The notes beneath the pieces are model-generated. The model made no database searches. It was not told the DNA's origin and worked only from the letters and a program-made list of their open reading frames with translations. The translations under genes were made by a program, and so were the position numbers. Below are positions 27,593 to 38,400 of a stretch of DNA of 40,570 bases, in pieces (within the stretch, counting starts at the first letter, position 1; each line of letters begins with the position of its first letter). The stretch covers positions 1-40,570 of IMG/VR virus record IMGVR_UViG_3300033886_000044. One strand, given 5' to 3'. Source of the stretch: a virus.

Positions 27593-28840
27593 ATGCAGTT
27601 CGTGAAGATCTCAGAAATCCAAGTGGAGCCGAGCCGGTTCCGCAAGACGATTGAAGAAGAGCCGCTCCAGGAGCTGACAGAGTCCATCCTGGAGCACGGC
27701 TTGCTCCATCCCCTCGTGGTGCGAAGAGAGGGCATGAAGCTCATCTCGGGCGAGCGCCGCCTGCGCGCGATTGACCGGCTTTACAGCCAGGGCAAGACCA
27801 TTCGCTTTGGGGATACGGAGGTTCCGCCGGGCTGCGCCCCGGTCCTGGTCGTAGACCGCTCCGAGCTTCAGGTCCGCGCACTGGAGCTGGAGGAGAACCT
27901 GCGTCGGGTGGACCTACCGTGGCAGGAGAAGGTGGCGGCTATCGCTGCGATCCACGAGATGAAGAGGGCGGAGTCTGAGGACTGGGCCTTGAAGGACACC
28001 GCCGAGCTGCTTTCGGAGAAGGGGGTGAAGGCCTCTGTGCCCACGGTGAGGCAGGCGGTGATCCTGAACCGCTACCTCTCCGTCCCCGAGATTGCCCGTG
28101 CTCCGAGCCAGAGGGAGGCCCTGAGGCGGCTTTGCCGGGTGGCGGAGCTTCAGCTTCGTCAGGCTATCGCCAGGAGGGACCCCGACAGCCCGCTGGCGAA
28201 CAAGTTCGTGTTCCGACAGGTGGACGCGCGAGAGGGGCTGAAAGCCCTTGAAGAGCCGGTAGACGTCTACATCGTGGACCCGCCCTACCACGCGAGGAAG
28301 CACAGCTTCTGGGAGGCCTGGCCTCCGGACAACTGGAGGCACATTTCGCCCCTTCTGAGCGAGGTGGCGCAGCTCATGGCCGAGAAGGGGCCGTCGGCCC
28401 ACGCCTACGTGTTCTGCACCACTCGCCGCTTCGCTGATCTTGCGGAGCTGATGGAGAAAGCCGGATGGAAGGTTTGGGCGAAGCCCTTCATCTGGGTGCG
28501 CGAAGGAGCGCAGTCGAAATACACGGTTGGGCATGTAGATGCCTACGAGCCGATACTGTTTGCGGTGCGTGGAGCGAGGTCTCTTGTCAACATGGGGCCG
28601 GACGTGATTCTGTGCCCAAGCGTCGGTAAGGATCAGAAGCCCACAGAGTTGTACGTGGAACTTCTGAGGCGCAGCGCCTATCCTGCAAGTGTGGTCTGCG
28701 ACCCCTTCTGCGGCTCCGGTCCCATCTTCGGGGCCGCGCACCGCCTGGGCCTGAAGGCCTACGGCTTTGACACAGACTCGGAGGCAGCGGCTATGGTCTT
28801 GGAGCGCCTCAAGCAGATTGAACAGGAGCGGGCGAAATGA
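27593..28840 (+). CDS. ParB-like / DNA methyltransferase fusion
   Basis: 415 aa, ATG at 27593 behind CAGGAGGCACGG. Residues 1-110 are a ParB/sulfiredoxin-type domain with the phosphate-binding motif GERRLRAI, followed by a helical linker (about 110-200). Residues 205-415 are an N4/N6-type methyltransferase with catalytic DPPY at 229-232 and the cofactor motif DPFCGSG at 370-376, the beta-class order. It probably modifies adenine or cytosine amino groups in phage DNA to evade restriction. The ParB-like part may use CTP or nucleotides, or contribute DNA binding. Stop overlaps the polymerase ATG (ATGA). Confidence 0.85.
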   Translation: MQFVKISEIQVEPSRFRKTIEEEPLQELTESILEHGLLHPLVVRREGMKLISGERRLRAIDRLYSQGKTIRFGDTEVPPGCAPVLVVDRSELQVRALELEENLRRVDLPWQEKVAAIAAIHEMKRAESEDWALKDTAELLSEKGVKASVPTVRQAVILNRYLSVPEIARAPSQREALRRLCRVAELQLRQAIARRDPDSPLANKFVFRQVDAREGLKALEEPVDVYIVDPPYHARKHSFWEAWPPDNWRHISPLLSEVAQLMAEKGPSAHAYVFCTTRRFADLAELMEKAGWKVWAKPFIWVREGAQSKYTVGHVDAYEPILFAVRGARSLVNMGPDVILCPSVGKDQKPTELYVELLRRSAYPASVVCDPFCGSGPIFGAAHRLGLKAYGFDTDSEAAAMVLERLKQIEQERAK

Positions 28841-31176
28841 AGGTACCGTTCGAGGGTCCGCTGGACAGCTCCATCTGGGTCGTGGGCGAGGCTCCGGGAG
28901 TTGAGGAAGAGCTTCAGGGCCGCCCGTTCGTTGGTTCCTCCGGGCGGGAGCTGACGAACATGCTGCACCAGGCCGGGATCGTCCGCACTTCGTGCAGGAT
29001 TTGTAATGTCTTCAAGGTCCGCCCGCTGAACAATGACATCTCCCACTTCGTAGCGAAGCGCAAGCGCGCGCCGTGGCCGGACGCTGTTCAGTTCCATGGT
29101 AGGTGGGTTCGAGCGGACCAGTTTCCGGACCTGGAGGACCTCCTTACGGAGATCCGCACCCACAAACCCAAGGTGGTCCTCGCCTTGGGCGACATCGCCC
29201 TGTGGGCCTTGACGGGCCGCAGCGGCATCGGCACTTGGCGAGGCTCCATCCTCTCCTTCGAGGAGGGAACGTACGTCGTTCCCACCTATCACCCAGCAGC
29301 GATCCTTCGCCAGTGGTCCGACCGCAAGGACGTGATCGTGGACATGAAGCGGGCGCTGTGGCTCACTACAGGCGAGCGCCGGCCTCCCGCATGGTCCACT
29401 TACGTGGACCCCTCCTTCGATGAAGCCCTTGAGTTCATCGAGGAGTGCAAGCACCAGTCCATGGTGTCCCTCGACCTTGAGACAGGCAGCGGCCAGATCC
29501 TGTGCATCGGGCTGGCCTTCGGCCATGAGGCCATGTCCATCCCCTTGGTTCATGACAGTGTCAGCCGGTGGAGCGAGGGCGAGGAGCTTCAGCTCCTCCT
29601 GTCGCTTCGCGACCTGTGCAGCTCCGGGCGCGTGGTGGGCCACAACCTGCTCTACGACGCCTTCTGGCTTGCCTGGCTCTTCTCCATCTGGCTGACGCCG
29701 AAGCTGGACACGATGCTGGTGCACCATCTGTGCTTCCCCAGCACCAAGAAGAGCCTCGCTTACTGCGCCTCCCTGTACTGCGACTGGTACACTTTCTGGA
29801 AACACGAGCGCTACGGTGGTGAGGAGGAGAAGAAGGACTGGCCTACAGCCCTGCTGGAACAGCGGGCCTTGCGCCGCTACAACTGCCTTGACTGTCTCTA
29901 CACCCTTCAGGTGGCGGAAGCCCTTTACCGCATCGTGGATGCGCGGCAGCTCCACCAGCAACTCTCCATCCAGATGGGTCTTTTCGCCCCCGTGCTCAAG
30001 ATGGAGCTGCGGGGCCTCCCTGTGGACGTGGAGGAGCGTCAGCGCATGTCCACAGCGGCTGTGAAGGCGATCTCTGATCGCCTTGCCTACCTCCGACAGC
30101 TGTTCGGCCACGATGTAGATCCGTGGGCTACCCGTCAAGGCGGCCAGCTCCACAAGCTCTTCGCAGAGGACTTCGGGCTTCGCCTTCCGCTAGACAGGAA
30201 AACCAAGAATCCCTCGGTGGGAGACGAAGCCCTTGATGAGCTTGCGCGGACGGAGCCGCTTCTAGCCCCGGCCATCCGGGCCATTCGGGAGGCCCGCTCC
30301 GTGCGGAGCCTGCGCTCGGGCCTGCTTCAGGCTCCCGGACCCCTGGACCGGCTCTATTGCAGCTTCAACCCGGCTGGCACCGCCACCTTTCGCTTCTCCT
30401 CAAGCCGGAACCCGCTAGGTTGGGGCACCAATTTGCAGAACATCCCCAAACCTGGGGCGAAGGGCAAGGCCTCCATCCCCGATGAAGTCGGCTCACCCAG
30501 GGCACTAATCGTGCCCGATCCCGGCTACGTCCTCATCGAGGCGGACCTTGAGCGCGCGGACCTGTACGTGGTAGTGTGGGAGGCGGACGATGAAGTGCTG
30601 AAGCACCTCATCCGCCACGAGGACATCCACGAGGCCAACGCTAAGGTCATCGGGACGAACCGCGACTTCGCGAAGCAGTTCGTCCACATGGTCAACTACG
30701 GGGCGAAGCCGCGCACTGTGGCCAAGACCCTGCGCATCTCCGTGGCCTGGGCCACCCAGTGCCGGAACCGATGGTTCGCGGAGCATCCGAAGATCCTGCA
30801 ATGGCACTGGCGCATTAATCGAGAGATCAGGGAGAATCGCCGAGTCCGGAACCAGTTCGGTTACGAGCTGATCATCTTCGACCGGCCTGAGGATGCGCTT
30901 ACGGAGGCTCTCGCCTGGATTCCCCAGTCCACCGTAGCCATCTGCACGAACCTCGGGCTTCTGAACATCGAGCGAGACCCTGAGGCCCGGCGGCTTGACA
31001 TTCAGCCTCTGGCTCACTGGCACGACGCCCTCCTGCTTCAAGCGCCGGAGGTCCATCTCCAGGAGGCCTTGGAGGTGGTGAAGCGCTGCATGTCCGTAGT
31101 GGTTCCGTACCCGGACCCGCTTGTGATCCCCGTAGACGTCAAGTATGGCCTTCGCCAATCAGAGATGAAGAAATGA
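28837..31176 (+). CDS. Uracil-DNA glycosylase / family A DNA polymerase fusion
   Basis: 779 aa. Residues 1-165 match family 4/5-like uracil-DNA glycosylases: GEAPG at 17-21, the QGRPFVG segment, NVFKVRP at about 57, and His152-Pro153 in VPTYHPAA. The paired N-terminal cysteines of Fe-S members are missing. Residues 205-360 are a 3'-5' exonuclease with Asp213-x-Glu215, a GHN-xxx-D block and Tyr348-x3-Asp352. Residues about 380-779 are the polymerase: motif A at Asp570 (EADLERADLY), motif B FAKQFVHMVNYG, and motif C HDA at 729-731 instead of HDE. It is the likely replicative enzyme, with uracil removal or recognition built in. Confidence 0.9.
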   Translation: MKVPFEGPLDSSIWVVGEAPGVEEELQGRPFVGSSGRELTNMLHQAGIVRTSCRICNVFKVRPLNNDISHFVAKRKRAPWPDAVQFHGRWVRADQFPDLEDLLTEIRTHKPKVVLALGDIALWALTGRSGIGTWRGSILSFEEGTYVVPTYHPAAILRQWSDRKDVIVDMKRALWLTTGERRPPAWSTYVDPSFDEALEFIEECKHQSMVSLDLETGSGQILCIGLAFGHEAMSIPLVHDSVSRWSEGEELQLLLSLRDLCSSGRVVGHNLLYDAFWLAWLFSIWLTPKLDTMLVHHLCFPSTKKSLAYCASLYCDWYTFWKHERYGGEEEKKDWPTALLEQRALRRYNCLDCLYTLQVAEALYRIVDARQLHQQLSIQMGLFAPVLKMELRGLPVDVEERQRMSTAAVKAISDRLAYLRQLFGHDVDPWATRQGGQLHKLFAEDFGLRLPLDRKTKNPSVGDEALDELARTEPLLAPAIRAIREARSVRSLRSGLLQAPGPLDRLYCSFNPAGTATFRFSSSRNPLGWGTNLQNIPKPGAKGKASIPDEVGSPRALIVPDPGYVLIEADLERADLYVVVWEADDEVLKHLIRHEDIHEANAKVIGTNRDFAKQFVHMVNYGAKPRTVAKTLRISVAWATQCRNRWFAEHPKILQWHWRINREIRENRRVRNQFGYELIIFDRPEDALTEALAWIPQSTVAICTNLGLLNIERDPEARRLDIQPLAHWHDALLLQAPEVHLQEALEVVKRCMSVVVPYPDPLVIPVDVKYGLRQSEMKK

Positions 31177-31182
31177 ACTGCA

Positions 31183-32400
31183 ATGAGAAAGTTCAAGGGA
31201 TGGCTCGAAGCGTACCTGGAGTTCACAGGGCCTACGGAGGCCCCCACTGTATTCCACTTCTGGGTGGGAGTCGGCACCATCGCTGCGGTGCTCCGCCGTA
31301 AGGTCTACATTAATCAGGTCTTCTTCGAGTGGACTCCCAACTTCTACATCTGCCTCGTCGCCCCACCCGGTGTCGCGACGAAGTCCAGCGCCATCGGCAT
31401 CGGCGAGCAGTTGCTCGCTGATCTGGGAACCATCCGGCTTGGCCCCAGTGCGGCTACATGGCAAGCCATGATCAAGATCCACGTAGAGGCGGCGGAAGCC
31501 GTTCAGATGCCTGACGGGTCGTGGATGCAGATGTCCTGCGTGACATACTGCACCTCCGAGCTTGGGACCCTTGTCAACTTCCACGACCCGCAGATGATTG
31601 ACGTGCTGTGCGATCTGTGGGACGGGAGAAGGACCTGGTCCAAGGCCACGGCTCACTTTGGCTCTGCCGTACTGGGCAACCCGTGGGTGAACATCATCGC
31701 GGCCACGACGCCAGCTTGGTTGTCGGACAACCTGCCAACAAGCCTGCTTGCCGGAGGCTTCGTCGCGCGGACGGTGTTTGTGTACGCGGACCGTAAGCGC
31801 CAGCTTATTGCCTATCCCAAGGAGCACTTCGCCAAGGTTCAGCACAGGGTTCGGAGGGAGGATCTGCTGAGCGATCTAGAGAGAATCTCCCTTCTCAAGG
31901 GAGAGTTCCAACTAACGCCGGAGGCCATTGAGTGGGGCACGAAGTGGTATGAGAAGCTCTACCACGAGTTGCAGTCTGCGCAGACCACCGAGTGGCAAGG
32001 ATACCTTGCCCGGAAGCAGACCCACGCCCACAAGTTGGCCATGGTCCTGTCCGCTTCCCGCTCCGACTCCATGGTCATCGAGGCAAGTGACCTGCAACGG
32101 GCCGTGCGGTACCTTGATGAGATAGAGGCAGGCATGTCCGAGGTCCACCGCATGATGGTGTTCACGTCGGAGGGCGAGCAGACCAGCCGGTTGGTGGACC
32201 TTGTGGCCAAGCGCGGCCCGATGCCCCTCTCGGTCCTCTACAGGGCCTACTTCTCCCGCTACGGAACGAGCTTTCAGGACTTTCAGAAGATCCTGGAGTC
32301 CGCCCTTCGAGCAGGCCTTATTGTGGAGTGGGCTGACGGGGGGCGGATACTGGTGGGTACGCCTGCCTCAGCTCCCGAGCAAGGGGAACAAGTTCCTTAG
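31183..32400 (+). CDS. DUF3987-like primase-helicase ATPase
   Basis: 405 aa. A short N-terminal helical region (WLEAYLEFTGPTEAPTVFHFWVGVGTIAAVL) precedes a modified Walker A, APPGVATKSS (about residues 60-69). Walker-B-like acidic sequence and an arginine-finger-type stretch follow, then a C-terminal winged-helix-like part (LVDLVAKRGPMPLSVLYRAYFS). The layout matches DUF3987 proteins that act as phage primase/helicase ATPases. It closes the replication cluster. The ribosome site is weak, and the last 83 bases overlap the convergent giant gene. Confidence 0.7.
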   Translation: MRKFKGWLEAYLEFTGPTEAPTVFHFWVGVGTIAAVLRRKVYINQVFFEWTPNFYICLVAPPGVATKSSAIGIGEQLLADLGTIRLGPSAATWQAMIKIHVEAAEAVQMPDGSWMQMSCVTYCTSELGTLVNFHDPQMIDVLCDLWDGRRTWSKATAHFGSAVLGNPWVNIIAATTPAWLSDNLPTSLLAGGFVARTVFVYADRKRQLIAYPKEHFAKVQHRVRREDLLSDLERISLLKGEFQLTPEAIEWGTKWYEKLYHELQSAQTTEWQGYLARKQTHAHKLAMVLSASRSDSMVIEASDLQRAVRYLDEIEAGMSEVHRMMVFTSEGEQTSRLVDLVAKRGPMPLSVLYRAYFSRYGTSFQDFQKILESALRAGLIVEWADGGRILVGTPASAPEQGEQVP

Positions 32401-35400
32401 AGAGCGGGTAGCCGCGGAGGCGGAGCTGGGTGTTCTTCACCCGGGTGCGGAGGGACTCGGCCAGCTCCCGAGCCGTGATCCGGAACTCCCTCGGCGCAGT
32501 GCGGTTGAATTCCACAATTTCCCGCCGGGCGTCTGCGGCTGCCTCCCGGTCCTTAGTGGCAATCGCACGTGTATAGGCGGCAAGGATGGCCGATCTACGG
32601 CCGGTGTAGTAGCGGACCATGTCATTCAGCACGATGTTCCGCTCCGCCTCCACCGCCACCCGAGTGGGCTGGAAGCCCAGGGCCTGCCCTACGATCTCTG
32701 CGATGTGACCCGGGTTGTGCAGGTCGAACTTGACGATGACCCTGCCGTGGGCATCCGTGGCTGCGCCGAGGCTCAGGTACTCCGCTGCCCGGGCTATGTT
32801 CCGCACGACGGCGGGGGCCGCGACGCGCAGCGTGTAGAGGGAGTCCGACCCGTGGGTCATCATGGCCTTGGCCATGGTGGTCATGGTGGAGGCACCGGCA
32901 CCGGCTGTCTCTAGGATCATCCCCAGCACGGCCTCCTTCCACTCCCTCTCACCGAGCAGTCCTGCCACCAGCGGCTCTGTGGGCAGGACGTAGCCCATCT
33001 GGATAGAGGGTGCTATGTTGAAGGCCGGGAAGGGCACGCCAAACAGATGCTCCAGGGCCGCAAGGCCCAGCGAGTACTTGGACAGCCCGTCTACCAGATA
33101 GTCAGGGTTCGTGCCCAGCTCGGCGAGGAAGCGCCGAGTTTCGAGGAGGAGGTCCGTGTAGGGGTCTTTCAGACCTAGAAGCTCCTTGGACTTCGTCAGC
33201 AGGAGCTTGAGCAGGTCCGCAACGTTCTGGGCGAAAGGCAGGCCAGCGAGGCCGCCTGCCAAGCCCATCCCAAGCCAATACCGCCACCCGCCCTTGCTTC
33301 TGAGGCTGAACTGCCCCTCCTTCCCCGTGAAGCTGTAGTAGAGGGCGTTCTGCAGGAACATGCGGAACACGAAGAAGGGCGCGGCGATGCCTCGCATCAT
33401 GCGGGGCCGAGCAAGGCGGGTGTACTCGAACATCGTATCGTCCACCGCCTTGCGGGCAAGGCGGAATGCCTCCTCCGGCCCCGCCCCCTTGGCGGCAGCC
33501 AGCCGGTACGTCGCCACGAACGTGACTCGGCGCATGAACTCCTCAGAGAGCCGGAACCCGTACGTGGCCCAATCGAGCAGAGGTTTGAGGACTCGATCTC
33601 CGAGGTCCAAGGGCAGCGCCCTCGTCAGGAGCTGCCGCTCGGCGTAGGCCGAGACCTCAGTTGCATAGCTCTCGTTGATGAAGCCTTCCTTCACCGCTCG
33701 CCTGACCGCGTCCGCCACGTCGGAGAGGTTCTCCATGTAGCGGCTCGGCTTGGAGATGTGGGCGATAGCCCGGGACAGCTCCCTAACCGTTGCGCGGTCC
33801 CCGTAGGTGTCAGCCAGGTAGGGGTAAGTGAAGAGCGGGAGCTGCGTGAGGTTGACGAGGATCTGCTTGGGGTTGAACCCGAAGTACCACAGGAACAGCC
33901 CGCCTCGCAGAACGGCGAACTCGTGCCCCGGGTTCATCAGGTATTCGTAGTGCCGGTTCACCTCACTCACCAGCCGGTCGTACGCCACCGAATCGAGGGG
34001 CTGCTTGGCAGCCAGCTCTTTGAGGTCGCTTATGGCCTGCTCCAGCTCCCAGCGATACTTCAACCTGGGCAGATGGTTCGACACCGAGCGCATGTAGCTG
34101 GCGTAGGCCCGCTGGGCATCCCGTGAGAAGCCCTTGATCCCGCGGCGACGTCGCAGGTACTTTACGAAGCTCCGGCCCGGCGCGTAGCGGTACATGATGT
34201 CCTTCAACAGGACCTTCTGCTCGTCGCTCAGCTCCAGTTGAGAGGCCAACTGCCTGAACAGTGAGGGCGGAAAGCCCGTGAAGTTGTGCACGGCGTCCCC
34301 GGCCATTTGCACCTTCACCTGGACTGCGTCCGCGGGGAACTTCTTCAGCATCTCCGCCTGATAGGCTTTAGCCTCCCGCAGACGCTCCCACGCCGTGACC
34401 TCCACCGTGTCCCCTTCCTTGAAGCGGCGGTCCTCGTAGGTTACCGGGCCTTTGGCCTTGATCACCACCATGTACTTCCCGAATCTGGCCATCGGGAAGT
34501 AGGTTCTGTCCCTCAACCTCGCGAACTCGATTCGGATCTCCGTCTCGCGCAGGAACTTGTCAATGGTATCCCCACCCAGCCTGTTGGATTCCTCGATCAG
34601 CTCTTGCTCTAGGGTGTTGAGCACCCACCTGAGGTCTCCCAGCACGCGGTGGAACACCCATATCACTTCCTTGTCCGCACCCAGCTTCTTGGCCAGCTCG
34701 TTGATCTCCTCCTGTGTGAGGGGTCTACCGAGGGTCTCCGACTTCTCGGTGGCTTGCAGGAGCATCTCACTCAGGATGTTCGCCCTGCGCACGCCGAGGC
34801 GGGACCACTCAGTGAGGCGGTCGTAGGCCACGCTGGTAATAGACGTCTTGTAGGGCAGCCACTTGCCCCTCGCAATGTCCACGTACCGCCGCAGAGGCTC
34901 GATGTGCGGGTTCCGGTCCGCCCATTGCAGGATATGCAGCGCCCACTTGGAGAACCACCCGAACCGGACTGTGGTCTGCTGCACGTCCTGTTGCACGCTG
35001 GGCGGCAGGGCTTGCGCCCCTACGAAGCTGGAGAGCTGGGGATCCGGTTCGGGGGTTCGGGGTTCTCGGATGTACTCGAAGTAGGCATCGTCGGCTGGCT
35101 GTCTTTTCCAACTGCCTGGAGCAAATCGTTCAGGGTCAAGCCAGCGTTCACCTCCGCCCATTGAAGGGGTCTGTCCCCGGGTTCTTCCGGTAGCTGGAAG
35201 CCTAGCAGTCGGGCCGCCGCCTCTACTGCCAGGAGCAGCTCCGCTACGTCCTTCGAGCGCAGTCGGGGGTCCGACAGGACCAGGTGTTTGGTAATCGCTA
35301 AGTCGTCCTTGTGCCTCTTGTCCGGGCCTAGCTCCAAGTGGTGCTGGACGAACTGCTTCAAGTAGTCTGGTACTTGCCTCATATACCCTCCTGTAATGCT

Positions 35401-38400
35401 GCGTCACAATTTCGCTTCGATCCAGCGGTCTGCGTTGTATTGACGAGAACACGCTGTAGCTTTCCTTCCAGAACTTCTCTTGTAGGGCCTTTTCGATCTC
35501 ATCTACGGTCTTCTTGTCACGCCCGATGATGGACTCCGTGATCCTTGCTAGCGCGTTAGCGAGACCGAACTTCAGCTCCGGGTCCAGCGCATCTATCTCT
35601 CTAAGGGTCTGAGAGAACTCTTGGTCGTGTTTGAAGGCCGTAATGTGGGACAACTCGTGGATCACCGTTTTCACTACGTTCAAGGCCCACGCAGTCAGCG
35701 TCGGTTCCTCTGAGGAGACCACGCCGGAGGGAAGCCTCAAGAAGAAATTCCCCGTGAACACTATAGTCGCTTCGTTGTTCCCCCAGTGGTGAACGAAGTA
35801 CGCGCGCATCTCTTCGGCGGCTACAGGGCTGACAGTGTAGGCTACTCTGATCTTGGGTAGGGTTCCATACCTTCGCATCCAAGCGGGGGAGTTCTGAATT
35901 CGTTCGAGGTACTCGTCTACCGTCAGGCGAATAAAGTTCATGAACGTAGAGATGTTCTTTAGCCGTTTGAAGGCTGCCTTGACGGTCTCCGGAGTAGGCT
36001 CCATAACAAGGAAGAGCTTCTCTCCCGATGACAGATAGGGACGGAACGTCTCCCGCCATGCCTGTGCGTCGGTGATGGATTCGGAGAACACTAAGTAGTA
36101 TGTGCCTGTGGGGTCCGGGTGCCGGAGGAGGTGCTGGTGTGCGGCCTCGTCGGTTATCTCTCGCAGGAAATAGTTCTGTTGGGGGTCGGCGGAGTGCCTG
36201 TGTAGGAAGTCCCACCATCGGCTGTTGACCGGGTCAAGCCCTAGGGCCAAGGCTCGGCGCACAAGCCGATAGGCGTCGTCTCCCAGGCTATCAGCCGCCC
36301 GGACGATCTCATGGACCAGACGCTGGTAGCTCGGGCTTTGCATCGCCCTATGCCACGTCTCTGCTCCGTAGAGGACGGACAAGTCCCTTGTGATTGTAGC
36401 GGTCCTTGCGTCTTGGGGGAGTGAAGGGTCTGCTGCCCCTGCCGCTCGCACAATGGGAAGGATGCCGTATGAGGTTTGGATCTCCGTGGGGGAGCTGACA
36501 GCGATCTGCAGGGGCGGTGGCGGCAGGTCCGGTGCAGGACTTGTCTCCTCCCAGAACTGCGTGTAGGCCTCCAAGAGGCTCCGGTACTTCTCCGAGAGCA
36601 TGCCTAGCTCTGGGCCTGTGAACAGGCCGGTGGTGTCTACAAACCCGGCCTTGAGGCCAAGACGCTTCAGCCGATCAAGGTACTCGGAGTACGCGAAGTC
36701 CCACTTCGTGGCGTGGAACTCCCGCGCCTCGGACCACAGCGCCCTGTACTCTGAGACGGACCTCAACTGCCCTGTGCGGGGCAGCTTTCTCGGTCGCTCC
36801 TGAACGAACTGGTACAGGTTCTTGAACAGGTACGCCAGTGTCTCGTTGGGATCTTCGATCCTAGCGGTAGCGCCGATCTCCTGCAGGGTTTGCTCCAGCC
36901 TCTGCACGATCTGGGGCCGGGCCGGGTCCATGGCCCGGGCGGTTGCGAGCAGGGCCTGCTGAAAGTTCCCCGACCCATGGAGCAGGGAGAACGTATGCGC
37001 TAGCTCGTGCGCAATTGCCCCTGCCATCTGGTCGGGGTTCAGGGCCGCGGCAGGCCCTACCGAGATGTGGAAGCCCTCACCGTCCAGCCTCGGGTCGAGC
37101 CGCAGGACAGTGGAGGAATCCGGCCAGTCAATGCCAAGGCGGATGCCACGATACTGCTCCTTGAGCAGGCCGAATGTCTGCGGGGCGGATTGCGCCGCGG
37201 CGTCTAGGGCAAGCTGGATGGAGTCGTCAACGGCTGCGAGCCACTTCTGTAGGTTCTCAGGCAGGGAGCTGAAGCTCTCCGAGAAGCCCTCGATGGGCCG
37301 CGGGCCGCCTTCGCCCACCTGGAAGACCTCAAGCGGCCTCCCGTCAGGGAGCTTCACCTCCACCTTGGGCATCTGCACATGCTCGTAGCCCATCACATTC
37401 ACGAGGTCCAAGATCGCCCTGCGCTCCTTCGGGCTTCTGGACAGGGCTACAAGCCGGGACAGAATCTCGTTCGCTTGCGCGAGGCGCAGGGTTTGCTCGC
37501 GGCTTGCCTCCTGTAGCTTCTGCACGATGGGGATCATCTCAGGGCGGGTGAACGGCCCCAGCTTATCGTCTGGCAGCTCGATGCCCGTGCTCTCCTTCAC
37601 TGCAAACCGAACCGATGTGGGCAGGTCTACAGGGTTGAGATCTTCCACGTGGACGATGGGCCTCGCCCCTTCCTCGGTCTGCAACTGCAAGGAGACCTTC
37701 GGTCCGATAGCCAAGTGCGGAGGCGTCACGTCCTCAGGCAGGGCCTCCTTGATGGCTTGAGCCAAGGGCGCAGCTTGGATCGTCAGCTCGTCTAGCTTCG
37801 AGCTGGGAGTCACCATGCCGGTGTCAACGACGGAGGAGGGCACCTTGAGCCGCTCCGTGCGGCTCTGAGCGTCTACGGCCTCGATCTGGGCGAGGTCCTG
37901 TACCGGTTCTGTGGGGGAGGGGGCCAAAGGCCTCGTCGCGAAGTGCTCTATCACCCCACCGGCTCCGCCGAAGAGGCCTCCGACCACAGCGGCCCCGGCT
38001 CCCGCATTGATTACTCGTTCGAGGATCTCTTCACCGGCAACCGGAATCTTGTTCATGCGCACTGCCTGAATGTCAAGCAGCTCTTGGGCGACCTCAGTGG
38101 GAACCTCTGTTGCCACACCCTTAAGGGCTTCTGATGCGAACTTCTTGAGAGCGGGGGAGGTAGCCTTGCTGGTGACGGCCTCCTCTAACACCTTTCGGGA
38201 TATGAGCTTGGTCTTGCCCAAGAACCTAAGCGGGGTCACCACGTCCAGCCCCGCCTTGAGAGTACCGATTGGCAATGCCGTGTTTCGGGCCTGTTCATGG
38301 GGAACTCCCCTGCTGACCAGCTCGTTGTATGTCTCGCCGGCGTTCAGCATGAAAGCCCCAATAAGGGCACCGACGGTTGCACCTACCGGCCCGCCGATCA

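Noticed and set aside
28759-30153. A 464-codon open frame opposite the polymerase gene
   Set aside because: It is an antisense shadow of the UDG/polymerase gene without a ribosome site or recognisable domain.
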